A DNA stretch of 64,000 nucleotides from Candidatus Solirubrobacter pratensis (GTDB taxonomy: Bacteria; Actinomycetota; Thermoleophilia; Solirubrobacterales; Solirubrobacteraceae). Of the stretch, positions 40,582 to 54,368 are shown in pieces. Location of the stretch: contig NZ_AUEK01000009.1 in assembly GCF_000425945.1 (NCBI RefSeq), positions 248,001-312,000 of the forward strand, in the 5' to 3' direction. The number at the start of each line of letters is the position of its first letter. Positions within the stretch are counted from its first letter, which is position 1. The translations under genes and the position numbers were made by a program. The notes beneath the pieces are model-generated. The model made no database searches. It saw only the letters and a list, made by a program, of their open reading frames with translations, and had not been told where the DNA came from.

Positions 40582-41508
40582 CTATCCGGTCTGGTTCCCG
40601 ACGTCGATCTGGAGCAGGTCGCCGCCCTCGTGGTCGACCTGGAGGGTCGTGTGCTCGATGTCGTAGCGGTCGTGGAGCAGCCGCTCGAGCGAGCGGCGGG
40701 CGGCGTGGCAGTCGTTGTCCTGGCCGACGCGCACGTGGGCGGAGAGCGCGACGAAGCCCGAGGTGACCTCCCAGACGTGCAGGTCGTGGACCTCGGTCAC
40801 GCCCGGCTCGGCGACCATCGCGTTGCCGATCGCGTCCACGTCGACCCCGCGCGGCGCCGCCTCGAGGAAGATCCGCCCGGAGTCGCGCAGCAGCGACCAG
40901 GCGGCGCGCAGCATGACCGCCGCGACGAACAGCGAGGCGATGCCGTCGGCGCGGTCGAAGCCGGTGACGAGGATGACCAGGCCCGCGACCGCGGTCGCGA
41001 TGAAGGCGACGAGGTCGGTCAGCACGTGCTGGAACGCGCCCTCGACGTTCAGCGACGTCCGGTCCGCACCATGCAGGACGGCGGTGGCGGCGAGGTTGAC
41101 GACGACCCCCGCCAGGGCGACGACCAGCACGAGGCCGCCCTGCACCGAGGGCGGCTCGACCAGCCGCCGCACCCCCTCGACCACGATCAGCAGCCCGAGC
41201 ACGAGCAGGGTCGCGCCGTTGAACTGGGCCGAGAGGATCTCCGAGCGCCGCAGGCCGTAGGTCATCGCGCCCTTGGCCGGCCGCCGGGAGAGCCGGATCG
41301 CGACCAGCGCCAGCGCGAGCGCGCCCGCGTCGGTGAGCATGTGCGCGGCGTCGGAGAGCAGCGCCAGCGAGGAGGCGACGATGCCGGCCGCCACCTCGAC
41401 GGCCATCAGCCCCAGCAGCAGCCCCAGCGCGATCGCCAGCCGGCGCGCGCTCGCGTCCGCGGGCGCGTGCGAGTGCCCCGGCCCGTGGTGGTGATCATGA
41501 CCGCTCAC
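40582..41508 (-). CDS. Cation diffusion facilitator (CDF) transporter
   Basis: 308 aa. His-rich N-terminus (SGHDHHHGPGHSHAP), six membrane segments with SDAAHMLTDAGALALAL (TM2 HxxxD zinc site) and FQHVLTDLVAFIATAVAG (TM5 HxxxD), then the cytoplasmic ferredoxin-like domain (GVTEVHDLHVWEVTSGF). It exports Zn2+ or similar divalent metals by proton antiport. GTG 41508 places the His-rich leader correctly. Divergent from a glycosyltransferase. Confidence 0.94.
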   Translation of the reverse strand: MSGHDHHHGPGHSHAPADASARRLAIALGLLLGLMAVEVAAGIVASSLALLSDAAHMLTDAGALALALVAIRLSRRPAKGAMTYGLRRSEILSAQFNGATLLVLGLLIVVEGVRRLVEPPSVQGGLVLVVALAGVVVNLAATAVLHGADRTSLNVEGAFQHVLTDLVAFIATAVAGLVILVTGFDRADGIASLFVAAVMLRAAWSLLRDSGRIFLEAAPRGVDVDAIGNAMVAEPGVTEVHDLHVWEVTSGFVALSAHVRVGQDNDCHAARRSLERLLHDRYDIEHTTLQVDHEGGDLLQIDVGNQTG

Positions 41509-41586
41509 GGCATTGAATGATGAGACACCCGCGACGGGTATGTTCACATCCTGGCAACGATCGACCCCCACCGGCCGCGGGCCCTT

Positions 41587-42816
41587 ATGGGCCTGTTCTT
41601 CTTCCCGCGCGGCGGCTCCGCGCACGTCGCGCGCAACCTCGCGATGGCGCTCCCGGCCGCCGGCTGGGACGTCACCGTGCTCTCCGGCTCGCGCCGCCCG
41701 CACGGCGACGCCGCGCGCTTCTACGCCGGCCTCGACGTCCGCCCGGTCGAGATGGCCGACATCTCCTACGAGGACCACCCGGGCCGCATCTTCGCGTCGC
41801 TCTGCGACGCCGAGGCCGAGGAGCTGGCGGCCGGCTGGGCGCGCGCGCTCCAGTCCGCGGGCGCCGCGGATGCCGACATCCTGCACCTGCACCATCTCAC
41901 GCCCCTCAACGAGGCCGCCGGACGCGCGGCGCCGGGCGTGCCGGTGCTCGGCCACCTGCACGGGACCGAGCTGCTGATGCTCGAGGCGATCGAGCGCGAC
42001 CCGCGCCGCTGGCCGTACGGCGAGGCGTGGGCCGCACGGATGCGCGGCTGGGCCGCCGCGTGCGAGCGCCTGATCCTCCCCACCCACAGCCAGATCGAGC
42101 GCGCCGAGCGCCTGCTGGGGATCGAGCCGGAGCGCTTCGCGATCGTGCCCAACGGCTTCGATCCCGAGCTCTTCTACCCGCGCGCCGTCGACCGCGCCGA
42201 CGTCTGGCGGCGCAACGTGCCGGGCCCGGCGCCGGGGGACGATCCGGTGCTGCTCTACGTCGGCCGCTTCACGGAGGTCAAGCGCGTCCCGCTGCTGATC
42301 GAGGCATACGCGCGCGCCCGCACGGGATTCATCTGCCGGGCCCCGCTCGTGCTCGCCGGCGGCTTCCCGGACGAGTTCGAGGGCGAGCACCCGCTGGCGG
42401 CGATCCGCCGGCTCGGCGTCGCCGACGTCCACCTGACCGGATGGCGCGAGCACCACGAGCTGCCGGACATCTTCTGCGCGTCCGCCGCGATCGTGCTGCC
42501 GTCCGTGCGCGAGCAGTTCGGCCAGTCGCTCGTGGAGGGGATGGCGTGCGGCCTGCCCGCGATCGCCGTCGACGCCTACGGCCCGGCCGAGATCGTCACC
42601 CACGGCGAGACCGGCTGGCTGGTCGAGCCCGACGACGTCACGGGGCTCGCCAACGCGCTCGTCGAGGTCGTCAACCGGCCCACGGAGCGCCTGCGGCGCG
42701 GCGCCGCGGCCCGCGCGGACGTCACCGAGCGGTTCGCCTGGCCGGAGCTCGCGCACGGCATCGCCAACCTCTACGACGCAACATCGTTGCGTGAGGAGGC
42801 GGCTTCGACCCCCTGA
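41587..42816 (+). CDS. Glycosyltransferase family 4 protein
   Basis: 409 aa, GT-B fold. [22 protein letters not shown] is the N-terminal acceptor-side loop; [23 protein letters not shown] the start of the donor domain; [23 protein letters not shown] the EX7E-like motif. It transfers sugars from an activated donor; the acceptor is unknown. GGGTAT at 41536-41541 is a -10-like element on its strand, without a clear -35. Confidence 0.88.
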   Translation: MGLFFFPRGGSAHVARNLAMALPAAGWDVTVLSGSRRPHGDAARFYAGLDVRPVEMADISYEDHPGRIFASLCDAEAEELAAGWARALQSAGAADADILHLHHLTPLNEAAGRAAPGVPVLGHLHGTELLMLEAIERDPRRWPYGEAWAARMRGWAAACERLILPTHSQIERAERLLGIEPERFAIVPNGFDPELFYPRAVDRADVWRRNVPGPAPGDDPVLLYVGRFTEVKRVPLLIEAYARARTGFICRAPLVLAGGFPDEFEGEHPLAAIRRLGVADVHLTGWREHHELPDIFCASAAIVLPSVREQFGQSLVEGMACGLPAIAVDAYGPAEIVTHGETGWLVEPDDVTGLANALVEVVNRPTERLRRGAAARADVTERFAWPELAHGIANLYDATSLREEAASTP

Positions 42817-42853
42817 CCGCTGCGTTCGGCGAACGACCTCGACGGTCGGCGAT

Positions 42854-42882
42854 TTGGGCTCCGCCCGGCCCATTGCTACCGT
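42854..42882 (+). promoter_or_regulatory. Candidate housekeeping promoter of gltB
   Basis: TTGGGC (42854-42859), 17-nt spacer, TACCGT (42877-42882). Spacing is ideal for the primary sigma factor; the -10 matches at three positions. It would give a leader of about 125 nt. Confidence 0.35.
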
Positions 42883-42896
42883 TTTGCTTCCCTCCC

Positions 42897-42963
42897 GATC
42901 TCCGTAACTTCGCACGGAGGTCGCCGGCGACGAGGCGCCGGTATGCGCCCGACCGTTGGCGCA
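42897..42963 (+). promoter_or_regulatory. Structured leader upstream of gltB
   Basis: Hairpin 1: GATCTCCGT (42897-42905) with ACGGAGGTC (42914-42922), nine pairs with one G-U, loop of 8. Hairpin 2: TGCGCC (42944-42949) with GGCGCA (42958-42963). An outer pairing ACGGTCGG (42842-42849) with CCGACCGT (42949-42956) competes with hairpin 2. This could be an RNA or protein-binding switch for nitrogen control; I could not match it to a known riboswitch. Confidence 0.4.
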
Positions 42964-43013
42964 CACCGGTGACCGGAGGGCGAAATTCCCAATCCTTCCC
43001 CTCTCGCTTGCCT

Positions 43014-47554
<4,541 letters not shown>

Positions 47555-47555
<1 letters not shown>

Positions 47556-49057
47556 TGGGCAAGGTCGGCGGCTTCCTCGAGATCACGCGCGTCGAGCAGC
47601 CCGAGCGCGACCCGCGCGCCCGCACGCGCGACTTCAAGGAGTTCGTGGGCACGCTGCCCGTCGAGGGCCTGCGCGAGCAGGGTGCGCGCTGCATGGAGTG
47701 CGGCGTCCCGTTCTGCCACAACGGCTGCCCGCTGGGCAACCTGATCCCGGACTGGAACGACCTCGTCTACCGCGACCGCTGGCGCGAGGCGATCGACCAG
47801 CTGCACGCGACGAACAACTTCCCCGAGTTCACCGGCAAGCTGTGCCCCGCCCCGTGCGAGGCGGCGTGCGTGCTGGAGATCCGCGAGGGCGACGCGGTCG
47901 CGATCAAGCAGATCGAGGTCTCGATCATCAATCGCGCGTGGGACGAGGGCTGGGTCGTGCCGAAGCCCCCCGAGGTCGAGACCGGGATGACCGTCGCCGT
48001 CGTCGGCTCCGGTCCCGCGGGCCTGGCCGCGGCGCAGCAGCTGCGCCGCGCGGGCCACGCGGTCACGGTGTACGAGCGCGACGAGGCCGGCGGCGGGCTG
48101 GTGCGCTTCGGCGTGCCGCACTTCAAGATCGAGAAGTGGGTCGTCGAGCGGCGGCTGGACCAGCTACGCGCCGAGGGCGTCGAGTTCAGGTACGGCGTCG
48201 ACGTGGGCGTCGACATCTCGGCGCAGGAGCTGCGCGAGCAGCACGACGCCGTGGTCATCGCCACCGGCTCGCGCGTCCCGCGCGACCTGCCCGTGCCCGG
48301 CCGCGAGCTTGACGGCGTGCACTACGCGATGGACTACCTCTACGACCGTGCGCGCGTCCTCGAGGGCACCCCGCCCGAGCACCCGATCAGCGCGGCCGGC
48401 AAGCACGTGCTGGTGATCGGCGGGGGCGACACCGGCGCCGACTGCGTGGGCCACGCGCACCGCGAGGGCGCCGCGTCGGTCACGCAGATCGAGCTGCTCG
48501 GCGAGCCGCCCGCGCGCCGCCCGGACGACCTCACGCCGTGGCCGCGCTGGCCCGTGAAGCTGCGGACGTCGTACGCGCTCAAGGAGGGCGGCGAGCGCGA
48601 CTTCGCGATCTCCACGACTCGACTCTCGTCAAATGGCGGCGGCAAGGTCGAGCAGGTGCACTGGGTCCAGAACTCCGGCAAGCCGCCGTTCGACGCGATC
48701 CCCGGCACCGAGGAGACGCGCCCCGTCGACCTGGTGCTGCTCGCGATGGGCTTCCTGCATCCGGAGCAGCCGCTGCTCGAGGGCCTCGGCGTCGACAAGG
48801 ACCAGCGCGGGAACGTCAAGGCGGGCGCGTACTCGACGTCGGTCGAGGGCGTGTTCGCGGCCGGCGACGCGCGCCGCGGCCAGTCGCTGATCGTCTGGGC
48901 GATCAACGAGGGGCGCCAGTGCGCGCGCGTCACGGACCGCTACCTGCGCCACGTCGTCGCACGCGACCCGCGCGACGAGGAGTCGGCCGGCACGTCGGAG
49001 CGCTTCGGCTCCTCCGACCTCGGCGCCGATCCCCCGCGGACGGCCAGTAACGCGTGA
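47555..49057 (+). CDS. gltD: Glutamate synthase small subunit
   Basis: 500 aa. N-terminal two [4Fe-4S] segments ([35 protein letters not shown]), then FAD- and NAD(P)-binding Rossmann motifs ([42 protein letters not shown]) and the closing [18 protein letters not shown]. It feeds electrons from NADPH to GltB. ATG 47555 overlaps the gltB stop by one base. Confidence 0.98.
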
Positions 49058-49093
49058 GGATCCCCGCCTGGCCGGTAGGCTTGGGCGGGGTCC
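49058..49093 (+). terminator. Possible hairpin after gltD
   Basis: GGATCCCCGCC (49058-49068) can pair with GGCGGGGTCC (49084-49093), with one bulged T and a 15-nt loop. No U tract follows, so termination would depend on the hairpin alone or on Rho. It lies between gltD and the secreted-protein gene. Confidence 0.35.
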
Positions 49094-49109
49094 GAACGGA
49101 GGGGTTGGG

Positions 49110-50561
49110 ATGCGGTACTGGAGGGTCGCGGCCGCGACGGCCGTGCTGATGCTCGCCGGCGCGGGGAGCGCTCACGCGACGACGCGCTACGTCAGCCCGG
49201 ACGGGGGCGACACCGACTGCACGCACGACGAGCCGTGCGCGCTCGGCGTGGCGCCGCACAGGGTCGTCGACGGCGATGTCGTGCAGGTCGCCGGCGGCAC
49301 CTACACGACCGGCGAGGTCGCGTTCGATCAGCGCGTCGCGGTTGAGGGCATCCGCGGCGCGCGCCCGCTGATCAACGCCGCGCTGAAGCTGCTCGCGCCC
49401 GGCTCCTCGCTGCGCGACGTGACGATCCGGGGACACGGCGACGTGGCGCTCACCGTCGTCGGGTCGTCGGTCGAGCGCGTCGACGCGACGCATGACGAGG
49501 GGACCGACACCGTCTGCGAGTTCGACGGCGACACGACCGTCAGCGACACGTCGTGTACCGCGGCGGGTGCGACCGCGATCGCGCTCGACGAGTGGACGTC
49601 GCCGCTCGACGCCGCCGATGGCCATATCGTCCTGCGCAACGTGACCGCGATCTCCGCCGGCCCCGCGGTGAGCGCGTACACCTGGGGCAGGACGACGGTG
49701 GCGACGATCAGCGGCAGCATCCTCGCCGGCGACGTCGAGGGACGCGACGCGGTGCTGAGCGCCGATCACTCCGCGACGTCGCTGCTCGGCCTCGGCAACG
49801 TCAGCGCCGCCACCGTCGTGCTGCTCGGAAACCGCCCGGCGGCCGGCTCGCCGACGATCGACGCCGGCACCGGTGGAACCGAGTACGACCTCGCTGGCAA
49901 CGCGCGCTCGCTCGGCCTCGGGCCGGACATGGGCGCGTACGAGTGGGTCCCCGCGGCGCCCGCGGTCCTGACCGGCGAGGCGACCGCGATCTCGTCCGGG
50001 GGCGCCGCCATCGGCGGCAGCGTCGATGCGCGCGGCGACGCGGCGTCGTTCCGCGTCGACCTCGGTACGGCCGGCTACACCACTTCCGTCGACGGCGGCG
50101 CGGCGGGCGCGGGCACGCTCCCGCGCGACGTGCAGCTGATGCTGACCGGCCTCACGCCCGCCACGACGTACCACTACCGCGTCGCCGCGGCCAACGGCTA
50201 CGGGACCGGCGCCGGAGAGGACCGCACGTTCACGACCGCGGCGCTGCCGGCGGCGCCGGCGCCGATGCCCGCGGCGAAGCCGAAGGTCTCCGTCGCGCTG
50301 CCGTCGAGCAAGCGGTGCAAGGCGAGCCGCTCGACCTCGGTGCGCGTGAGGATCGCCAAGGGCGGCACGATCACCGCGGTCGAGGTCTACGTGAACCGGC
50401 GGCGCAAGCTCAAGGTGACCAAGGCGAAGGCGCTGGCGAAGGCGATCGAGGTGACACGGCTCCCCTCCGGGCGGTATACGCTTGAGGTCCGCGTCAAGAC
50501 GAAGGACGGGCGCACCGTGAAGTCATCGGGGAAGTACCGCACATGCTCATCGTCTCGCTGA
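49110..50561 (+). CDS. Secreted protein with parallel-beta-helix-like and fibronectin-III-like parts
   Basis: 483 aa. Signal peptide MRYWRVAAATAVLMLAGAGSAHA; then TTRYVSPDGGDTDCTHDEPCALGVA, the opening of 'choice-of-anchor'/beta-helix surface proteins, with AAGSPTIDAGTG...EYDLAGNARSLG typical of that group. Next come a short FN3-like module (TGLTPATTYHYRVAAANGYG) and a Lys/Arg-rich C-terminal domain (SKRCKASRSTSVRVRIAKGG). Likely cell-surface or extracellular; ligand unknown. GGAGGGG precedes ATG 49110. The 3' end overlaps the next gene by 19 nt. Confidence 0.8.
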   Translation: MRYWRVAAATAVLMLAGAGSAHATTRYVSPDGGDTDCTHDEPCALGVAPHRVVDGDVVQVAGGTYTTGEVAFDQRVAVEGIRGARPLINAALKLLAPGSSLRDVTIRGHGDVALTVVGSSVERVDATHDEGTDTVCEFDGDTTVSDTSCTAAGATAIALDEWTSPLDAADGHIVLRNVTAISAGPAVSAYTWGRTTVATISGSILAGDVEGRDAVLSADHSATSLLGLGNVSAATVVLLGNRPAAGSPTIDAGTGGTEYDLAGNARSLGLGPDMGAYEWVPAAPAVLTGEATAISSGGAAIGGSVDARGDAASFRVDLGTAGYTTSVDGGAAGAGTLPRDVQLMLTGLTPATTYHYRVAAANGYGTGAGEDRTFTTAALPAAPAPMPAAKPKVSVALPSSKRCKASRSTSVRVRIAKGGTITAVEVYVNRRRKLKVTKAKALAKAIEVTRLPSGRYTLEVRVKTKDGRTVKSSGKYRTCSSSR

Positions 50562-50827
50562 TCGTCGCGGCGATCGTCGGCCTCTTCACCGGCGCGCTGG
50601 CGCGGCTCGCACTCCCCGGCAAGGACCCGCTGACCCTGTTCCAGACGATGCTCGTCGGCATCGCCGGCTCCGTGATCGCGACCCTGATCGTCTACCTGGC
50701 GACCGGCGGCAAGTACGGCGCGGGCTGGTTCGCCGGCTTCGTCGTCTCCGTGATCATCGTCTACCTCATCCGCAGGCGCCGCGGAGGCGGGCTGACCGAT
50801 CCGGGCACGCCGCCGGCGAGTCATTGA
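50543..50827 (+). CDS. GlsB/YeaQ/YmgE-family small membrane stress protein
   Basis: 94 aa, three membrane helices: MLIVSLIVAAIVGLFTGALARLALPG, FQTMLVGIAGSVIATLIVYLA, and WFAGFVVSVIIVYLIRRRR. The pattern and length fit the transglycosylase-associated/GlsB family, linked to envelope and general stress in other bacteria. ATG 50543 lies within the end of the preceding gene in another frame, suggesting coupling. Confidence 0.88.
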   Translation: MLIVSLIVAAIVGLFTGALARLALPGKDPLTLFQTMLVGIAGSVIATLIVYLATGGKYGAGWFAGFVVSVIIVYLIRRRRGGGLTDPGTPPASH

Positions 50828-50848
50828 TGCTCTCGGGGCGCGACCCGC

Positions 50849-52807
50849 TCAGGGCCGCTCGCCGACCAGCTCCCGCGACAGCGCCTGGAGCAGCCGCGAC
50901 ACCTCCGGCCGCCGCTCGGCGTCCCGGTCGTCCAGCAGCTCCGAGAGCGCCTCGCGCCGCGCGCTGAAGAGCTGGTCGGCGTAGGCCGTCCCGCGCGCGG
51001 TGATCCCGCCGTCGTCCACGAGCCCGTCGGCGCGCAGCTCGCCGTCGACCTGGCGTATGCGCTCCTCGCTCACGCCGAGCCGGCGGGCCTCCGCCCGCGC
51101 GCCGTCGACGCCGCGGCGGTTCAGCTGCACGAGCGCCCAGACGCCGCCGGGGCTGACGTCGAGCCGCGCGCGATCCGCGACCCCGGCACGGAAGCGTCGC
51201 CGCTGCTCGAGCGTCGTCGCCATCGACAGCGCCTTCTCGATCTCCGCCAGCGAATCGGGGGCCTTCGGCGCGGCGAGGCTGTCGTCGAGCCCCGTGCTCG
51301 TCGCCGCCGTCGCCCTCAGCGGCTTCTCGGGCAGCAGCCAGGCCAGCAGGAAGCCGAGCGCCGCGACGCACGCCGCGACCAGGAACACCGGCGTCAGCGC
51401 GTGTACATAGGCCTGCTCGTACGCGAGCCGCGCCGGCGCCGGAAGCTGCTCGACCTGCGCGCCGGTCAGCCGCCCGCCGCCGGAGACGATCTGCCGCAGC
51501 GCCGGGGGCAGATCGCCGCCGGTCAGCCGGGCCGTCAGGCGGTTGGTGAAGATCGACCCGAACACGGCGGTGCCGAGCGAGCCGCCGATCCCGCGCATCA
51601 GCGTCACGCCTGACGTCGCCGCGCCGAGCACCGCGTAGGGGACCGCGTTCTGGACGGCGAGGATCAGCACCTGCATGACCATCCCGAGGCCCAGTCCGAG
51701 CACGAGCAGGTACAGCGACGCCTCCAGCGTGCTCGTCCCGACGCCGAGCCGCGAGAGCAGCACCAGCCCGATCGCCATCACCGCCGTGCCCCCGATCGGG
51801 AACATCTTGTAGCGCCCGAGCCGCGAGATCGCCTGGCCCGAGCCGATCGAGGTCACGAGCACCCCGAGCATCATGGGCAGCAGCCGCAGCCCCGAGCCGG
51901 TCGGCGACGCCGCGTCGACGGTCTGGAAGTACAGCGGCAGGAACGTCACGGCGCCGAAGAGCGCGAAGCCGACAATCAGCGACAGCGCGCCCGCGACCGC
52001 GAACACGCGCTCGCGCCAGAGCGCCGGCGGCAGCACCGGCTCGGACGCGCGCGTCTCGACGAACGTGAACGCGAGCAGGCAGCCGACGCCGATCGCCGCC
52101 GTGAGGACGACGTCGGCGGAGCCCCACGCCCACGTCGTCCCGCCGAGGCTCGTGACGAGCACGATCCCCGCCAGCCCCGCCGCCAGCAGGCCGGCGCCGA
52201 GATAGTCGATCGCCGGCTTCGCGCGCGCTGCCGCGGCGGGCAGCGTGATCGCCAGCACGACCAGCGCGACGAGCCCGATCGGCAGGTTGACGTAGAAGAC
52301 CCAGCGCCACGAAGTGTGCTCGACGATCAGGCCGCCGAGCAGCGGCCCGGCGACGCTGGCGAGACCGAAGACGCCGCCGAAGATCCCCTGGTACTTGCCG
52401 CGCTCGCGCGGCGGGACGATGTCGCCGACGGTGGCCTGCGTGAGCACGATCAGACCGCCCGCGCCGAGCCCCTGGACCGCGCGGAACGCGATCAGCGCCG
52501 TCATGCTCTGGGCCAGCCCGCAGAGCGCCGACCCGGCGAGGAACACCACGATCGCGATCTGCAGCACGCGCTTGCGCCCGTACAGGTCGCCGAGCTTGCC
52601 GTACAGCGGCGTCACCGCGGTCTGCGCCAGCAGATAGGCGCTCGTGATCCACGAGATGTGCTCGAGCCCGCCGAGCTCGCCGACGATCGTCGGCAGCGCC
52701 GTCGCGACGATCGTCCCGTCCAGCGCCGCGAGCAGCATCACCAGCACGAGGCCGGTGAAGACCACGCCCACGCGCGCTGATTGGGGTGGAGCGGCCTGCG
52801 CGCTCAC
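50849..52807 (-). CDS. MFS multidrug transporter (14-TM) with C-terminal winged-helix-like domain
   Basis: 652 aa. Residues 1-515 or so are a DHA2 transporter (ALDGTIVATALPTIVGELGG; GKLGDLYGRKRVL; PLLGGLIVEHTSWRWVFYVN). From about 530 a cytoplasmic domain follows, LEQRRRFRAGVADRARLDVSP...VWALVQLNRRG...RLGVSEERIRQVDGELRADGLV, which looks like a MarR-type winged helix with the recognition helix in LGVSEERIRQV. This may sense drug or DNA, or simply regulate transport. Gene follows the cysteine-desulfurase-like gene by 15 nt. Confidence 0.9.
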   Translation of the reverse strand: MSAQAAPPQSARVGVVFTGLVLVMLLAALDGTIVATALPTIVGELGGLEHISWITSAYLLAQTAVTPLYGKLGDLYGRKRVLQIAIVVFLAGSALCGLAQSMTALIAFRAVQGLGAGGLIVLTQATVGDIVPPRERGKYQGIFGGVFGLASVAGPLLGGLIVEHTSWRWVFYVNLPIGLVALVVLAITLPAAAARAKPAIDYLGAGLLAAGLAGIVLVTSLGGTTWAWGSADVVLTAAIGVGCLLAFTFVETRASEPVLPPALWRERVFAVAGALSLIVGFALFGAVTFLPLYFQTVDAASPTGSGLRLLPMMLGVLVTSIGSGQAISRLGRYKMFPIGGTAVMAIGLVLLSRLGVGTSTLEASLYLLVLGLGLGMVMQVLILAVQNAVPYAVLGAATSGVTLMRGIGGSLGTAVFGSIFTNRLTARLTGGDLPPALRQIVSGGGRLTGAQVEQLPAPARLAYEQAYVHALTPVFLVAACVAALGFLLAWLLPEKPLRATAATSTGLDDSLAAPKAPDSLAEIEKALSMATTLEQRRRFRAGVADRARLDVSPGGVWALVQLNRRGVDGARAEARRLGVSEERIRQVDGELRADGLVDDGGITARGTAYADQLFSARREALSELLDDRDAERRPEVSRLLQALSRELVGERP

Positions 52808-52822
52808 CCCATGAACGTACCC

Positions 52823-53965
52823 CTATCCGAGCTCGGCCACCGCCGCCAGCAGGCGCTCGGCGTCCGCGGCATCGTTGTAGTGCAGGAAGCCCGCCCGCAC
52901 GGCGCCGTGCGGAGCGAGCCCCAGGTGGCGCTCGAGCTCCCAGGCGTAGTAGTTGCCGTCCCAGACCGCGATCTCGCGCTCGGCGAGCGCGCGCGCCGTC
53001 TCGGCCGAGCTGCGGCCGGCGACGTTGAACATCAGCGTCGGCGCGCGGTCGGCAGCGGCGCCATAGAGGGTCACGTGGTCCATCGAGCCGAGGCCGTCGA
53101 GCGCGGCGGCGAGGAGCGCGTCCTCGTGCGCGCGCACGGCCTCGAGGTCGAGCTCGAGCATGTACCCGGCCGCCGCGCGCACGCCCGCCAGCGCCTCGAA
53201 CGGCAGCGTACCGAGCTCCCAGCGGTCGGGCGCCTCGTCGGGCGACGGGTTGAGCTTGTCCGGGCGGTACTCGGAGAGGATCTCCGGCCGCGCGCACAGC
53301 ACGCCGATGTGCGGGCCGAACCACTTGTAGGCCGAGCAGCCCAGCACGTCGATGTCCAGCGCCGCGACGTCGTGCCGGCGGTGCGGCGTCGCGTGGACCG
53401 CGTCGACATAGACGCGGGCGCCGACGCGGTGGGCGGCGGCGACGATCCCGGGGAGGTCCGGGACGGTGCCGATCGCGTTCGACGCGGCGGTCACCGCGAC
53501 CCAGCGGGTGCGCTCGCTCAGCACCGCCTCGACCGCCGAGGCCGGCAGCTCCAGCGTGTCGGGCTCGGGCTCGGCGAAGCGCACCTTGACGCCGGCGCGC
53601 TCGGCGGCGATCACCCACGGGCGCACGTTGGAGTCGTGGTCCAGCCGCGTGCAGACGATCTCGTCGCCCGGCTTGAGCTCGCGCGCGACGGTGGCCGCGA
53701 AGCGCATCGTCAGCGCCGTGAAGCTGGGGCCGAACGCGATGCCCGCGGGCTCGCCGCCGAGCAGCGCCGCACACGCGGCGCGGGTGCCCTCGACCAGCTC
53801 GTCGGTCTCGTGCGCCGCCTTGAAGACGCCGCCGTGGTTGGCGGAGCCGCTGGAGCGCATCCAGCCCGCCATCGCCTCGATCGCGCTGTCGACGACCTGG
53901 CTGCCGGCGGGGCCGTCGAGGCGGGCCCAGCCGTCGTGCAGCGCGGGGAAGCGATCGCGGTTCAT
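52823..53965 (-). CDS. Cysteine desulfurase-like PLP aminotransferase (class V)
   Basis: 380 aa. RFPALHDGWARLDGPAGSQ, SANHGGVFKAAHETDELVE, TRLDHDSNVRPWV and the PLP-lysine motif DVLGCSAYKWFGPHIGVL identify the CsdA/'cysteine desulfurase-like' class V subfamily; a mobile-loop Cys as in NifS/SufS is not evident, so sulfur transfer is uncertain. ATG 53965 overlaps the NUDIX stop (ATGA). Operon: NUDIX, this gene, MFS. Confidence 0.9.
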   Translation of the reverse strand: MNRDRFPALHDGWARLDGPAGSQVVDSAIEAMAGWMRSSGSANHGGVFKAAHETDELVEGTRAACAALLGGEPAGIAFGPSFTALTMRFAATVARELKPGDEIVCTRLDHDSNVRPWVIAAERAGVKVRFAEPEPDTLELPASAVEAVLSERTRWVAVTAASNAIGTVPDLPGIVAAAHRVGARVYVDAVHATPHRRHDVAALDIDVLGCSAYKWFGPHIGVLCARPEILSEYRPDKLNPSPDEAPDRWELGTLPFEALAGVRAAAGYMLELDLEAVRAHEDALLAAALDGLGSMDHVTLYGAAADRAPTLMFNVAGRSSAETARALAEREIAVWDGNYYAWELERHLGLAPHGAVRAGFLHYNDAADAERLLAAVAELG

Positions 53966-54342
53966 ACAGCCTCCTGTGCCAGTTCTGCGTCTCGGGGATA
54001 GGTGAGCAGCGCCGCCGCCTCGGCGGGCGTGAGCCAGCGCAGCTCGTCGACCTCGTCGTTGGGCTCGAACTCGCCGCCGACGACGTCCATCAGCCAGTAG
54101 CGGACGAGCTTGGAGCGGCCCTTGCGGTCGTGGTAGGACGTCGAGGACAGCTCCTCGCCGAGCTCGCATTCGAGGCCGGTCTCCTCGCGGACCTCGCGCA
54201 GGGCGGCCTCCGCCCACGTCTCGCCCGGGTCGAGCTTGCCCTTGGGCAGCGACCAGTCGTCGTAGCGCGGGCGGTGCACGACCGCGATGCGGCCTTCGCG
54301 ACGCACCACGCCGCCCGCCGCCCTGACCTCCGGCTCGTCCAT
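53962..54342 (-). CDS. NUDIX hydrolase (MutT-like)
   Basis: 126 aa. The Nudix box GKLDPGETWAEAALREVREE(T)GL is complete (G-x5-E-x7-REUxEExGU). N-terminal AAGGVVRREGRIAVVHRPRYDDWSLPKGK is typical of diadenosine-polyphosphate or oxidised-nucleotide hydrolases in actinobacteria. ATG 54342; first gene of a minus-strand operon, divergent from the flavin monooxygenase. Confidence 0.93.
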   Translation of the reverse strand: MDEPEVRAAGGVVRREGRIAVVHRPRYDDWSLPKGKLDPGETWAEAALREVREETGLECELGEELSSTSYHDRKGRSKLVRYWLMDVVGGEFEPNDEVDELRWLTPAEAAALLTYPRDAELAQEAV

Positions 54343-54368
54343 AGGCGCGCAAGGGTAACGTCGCGCCC

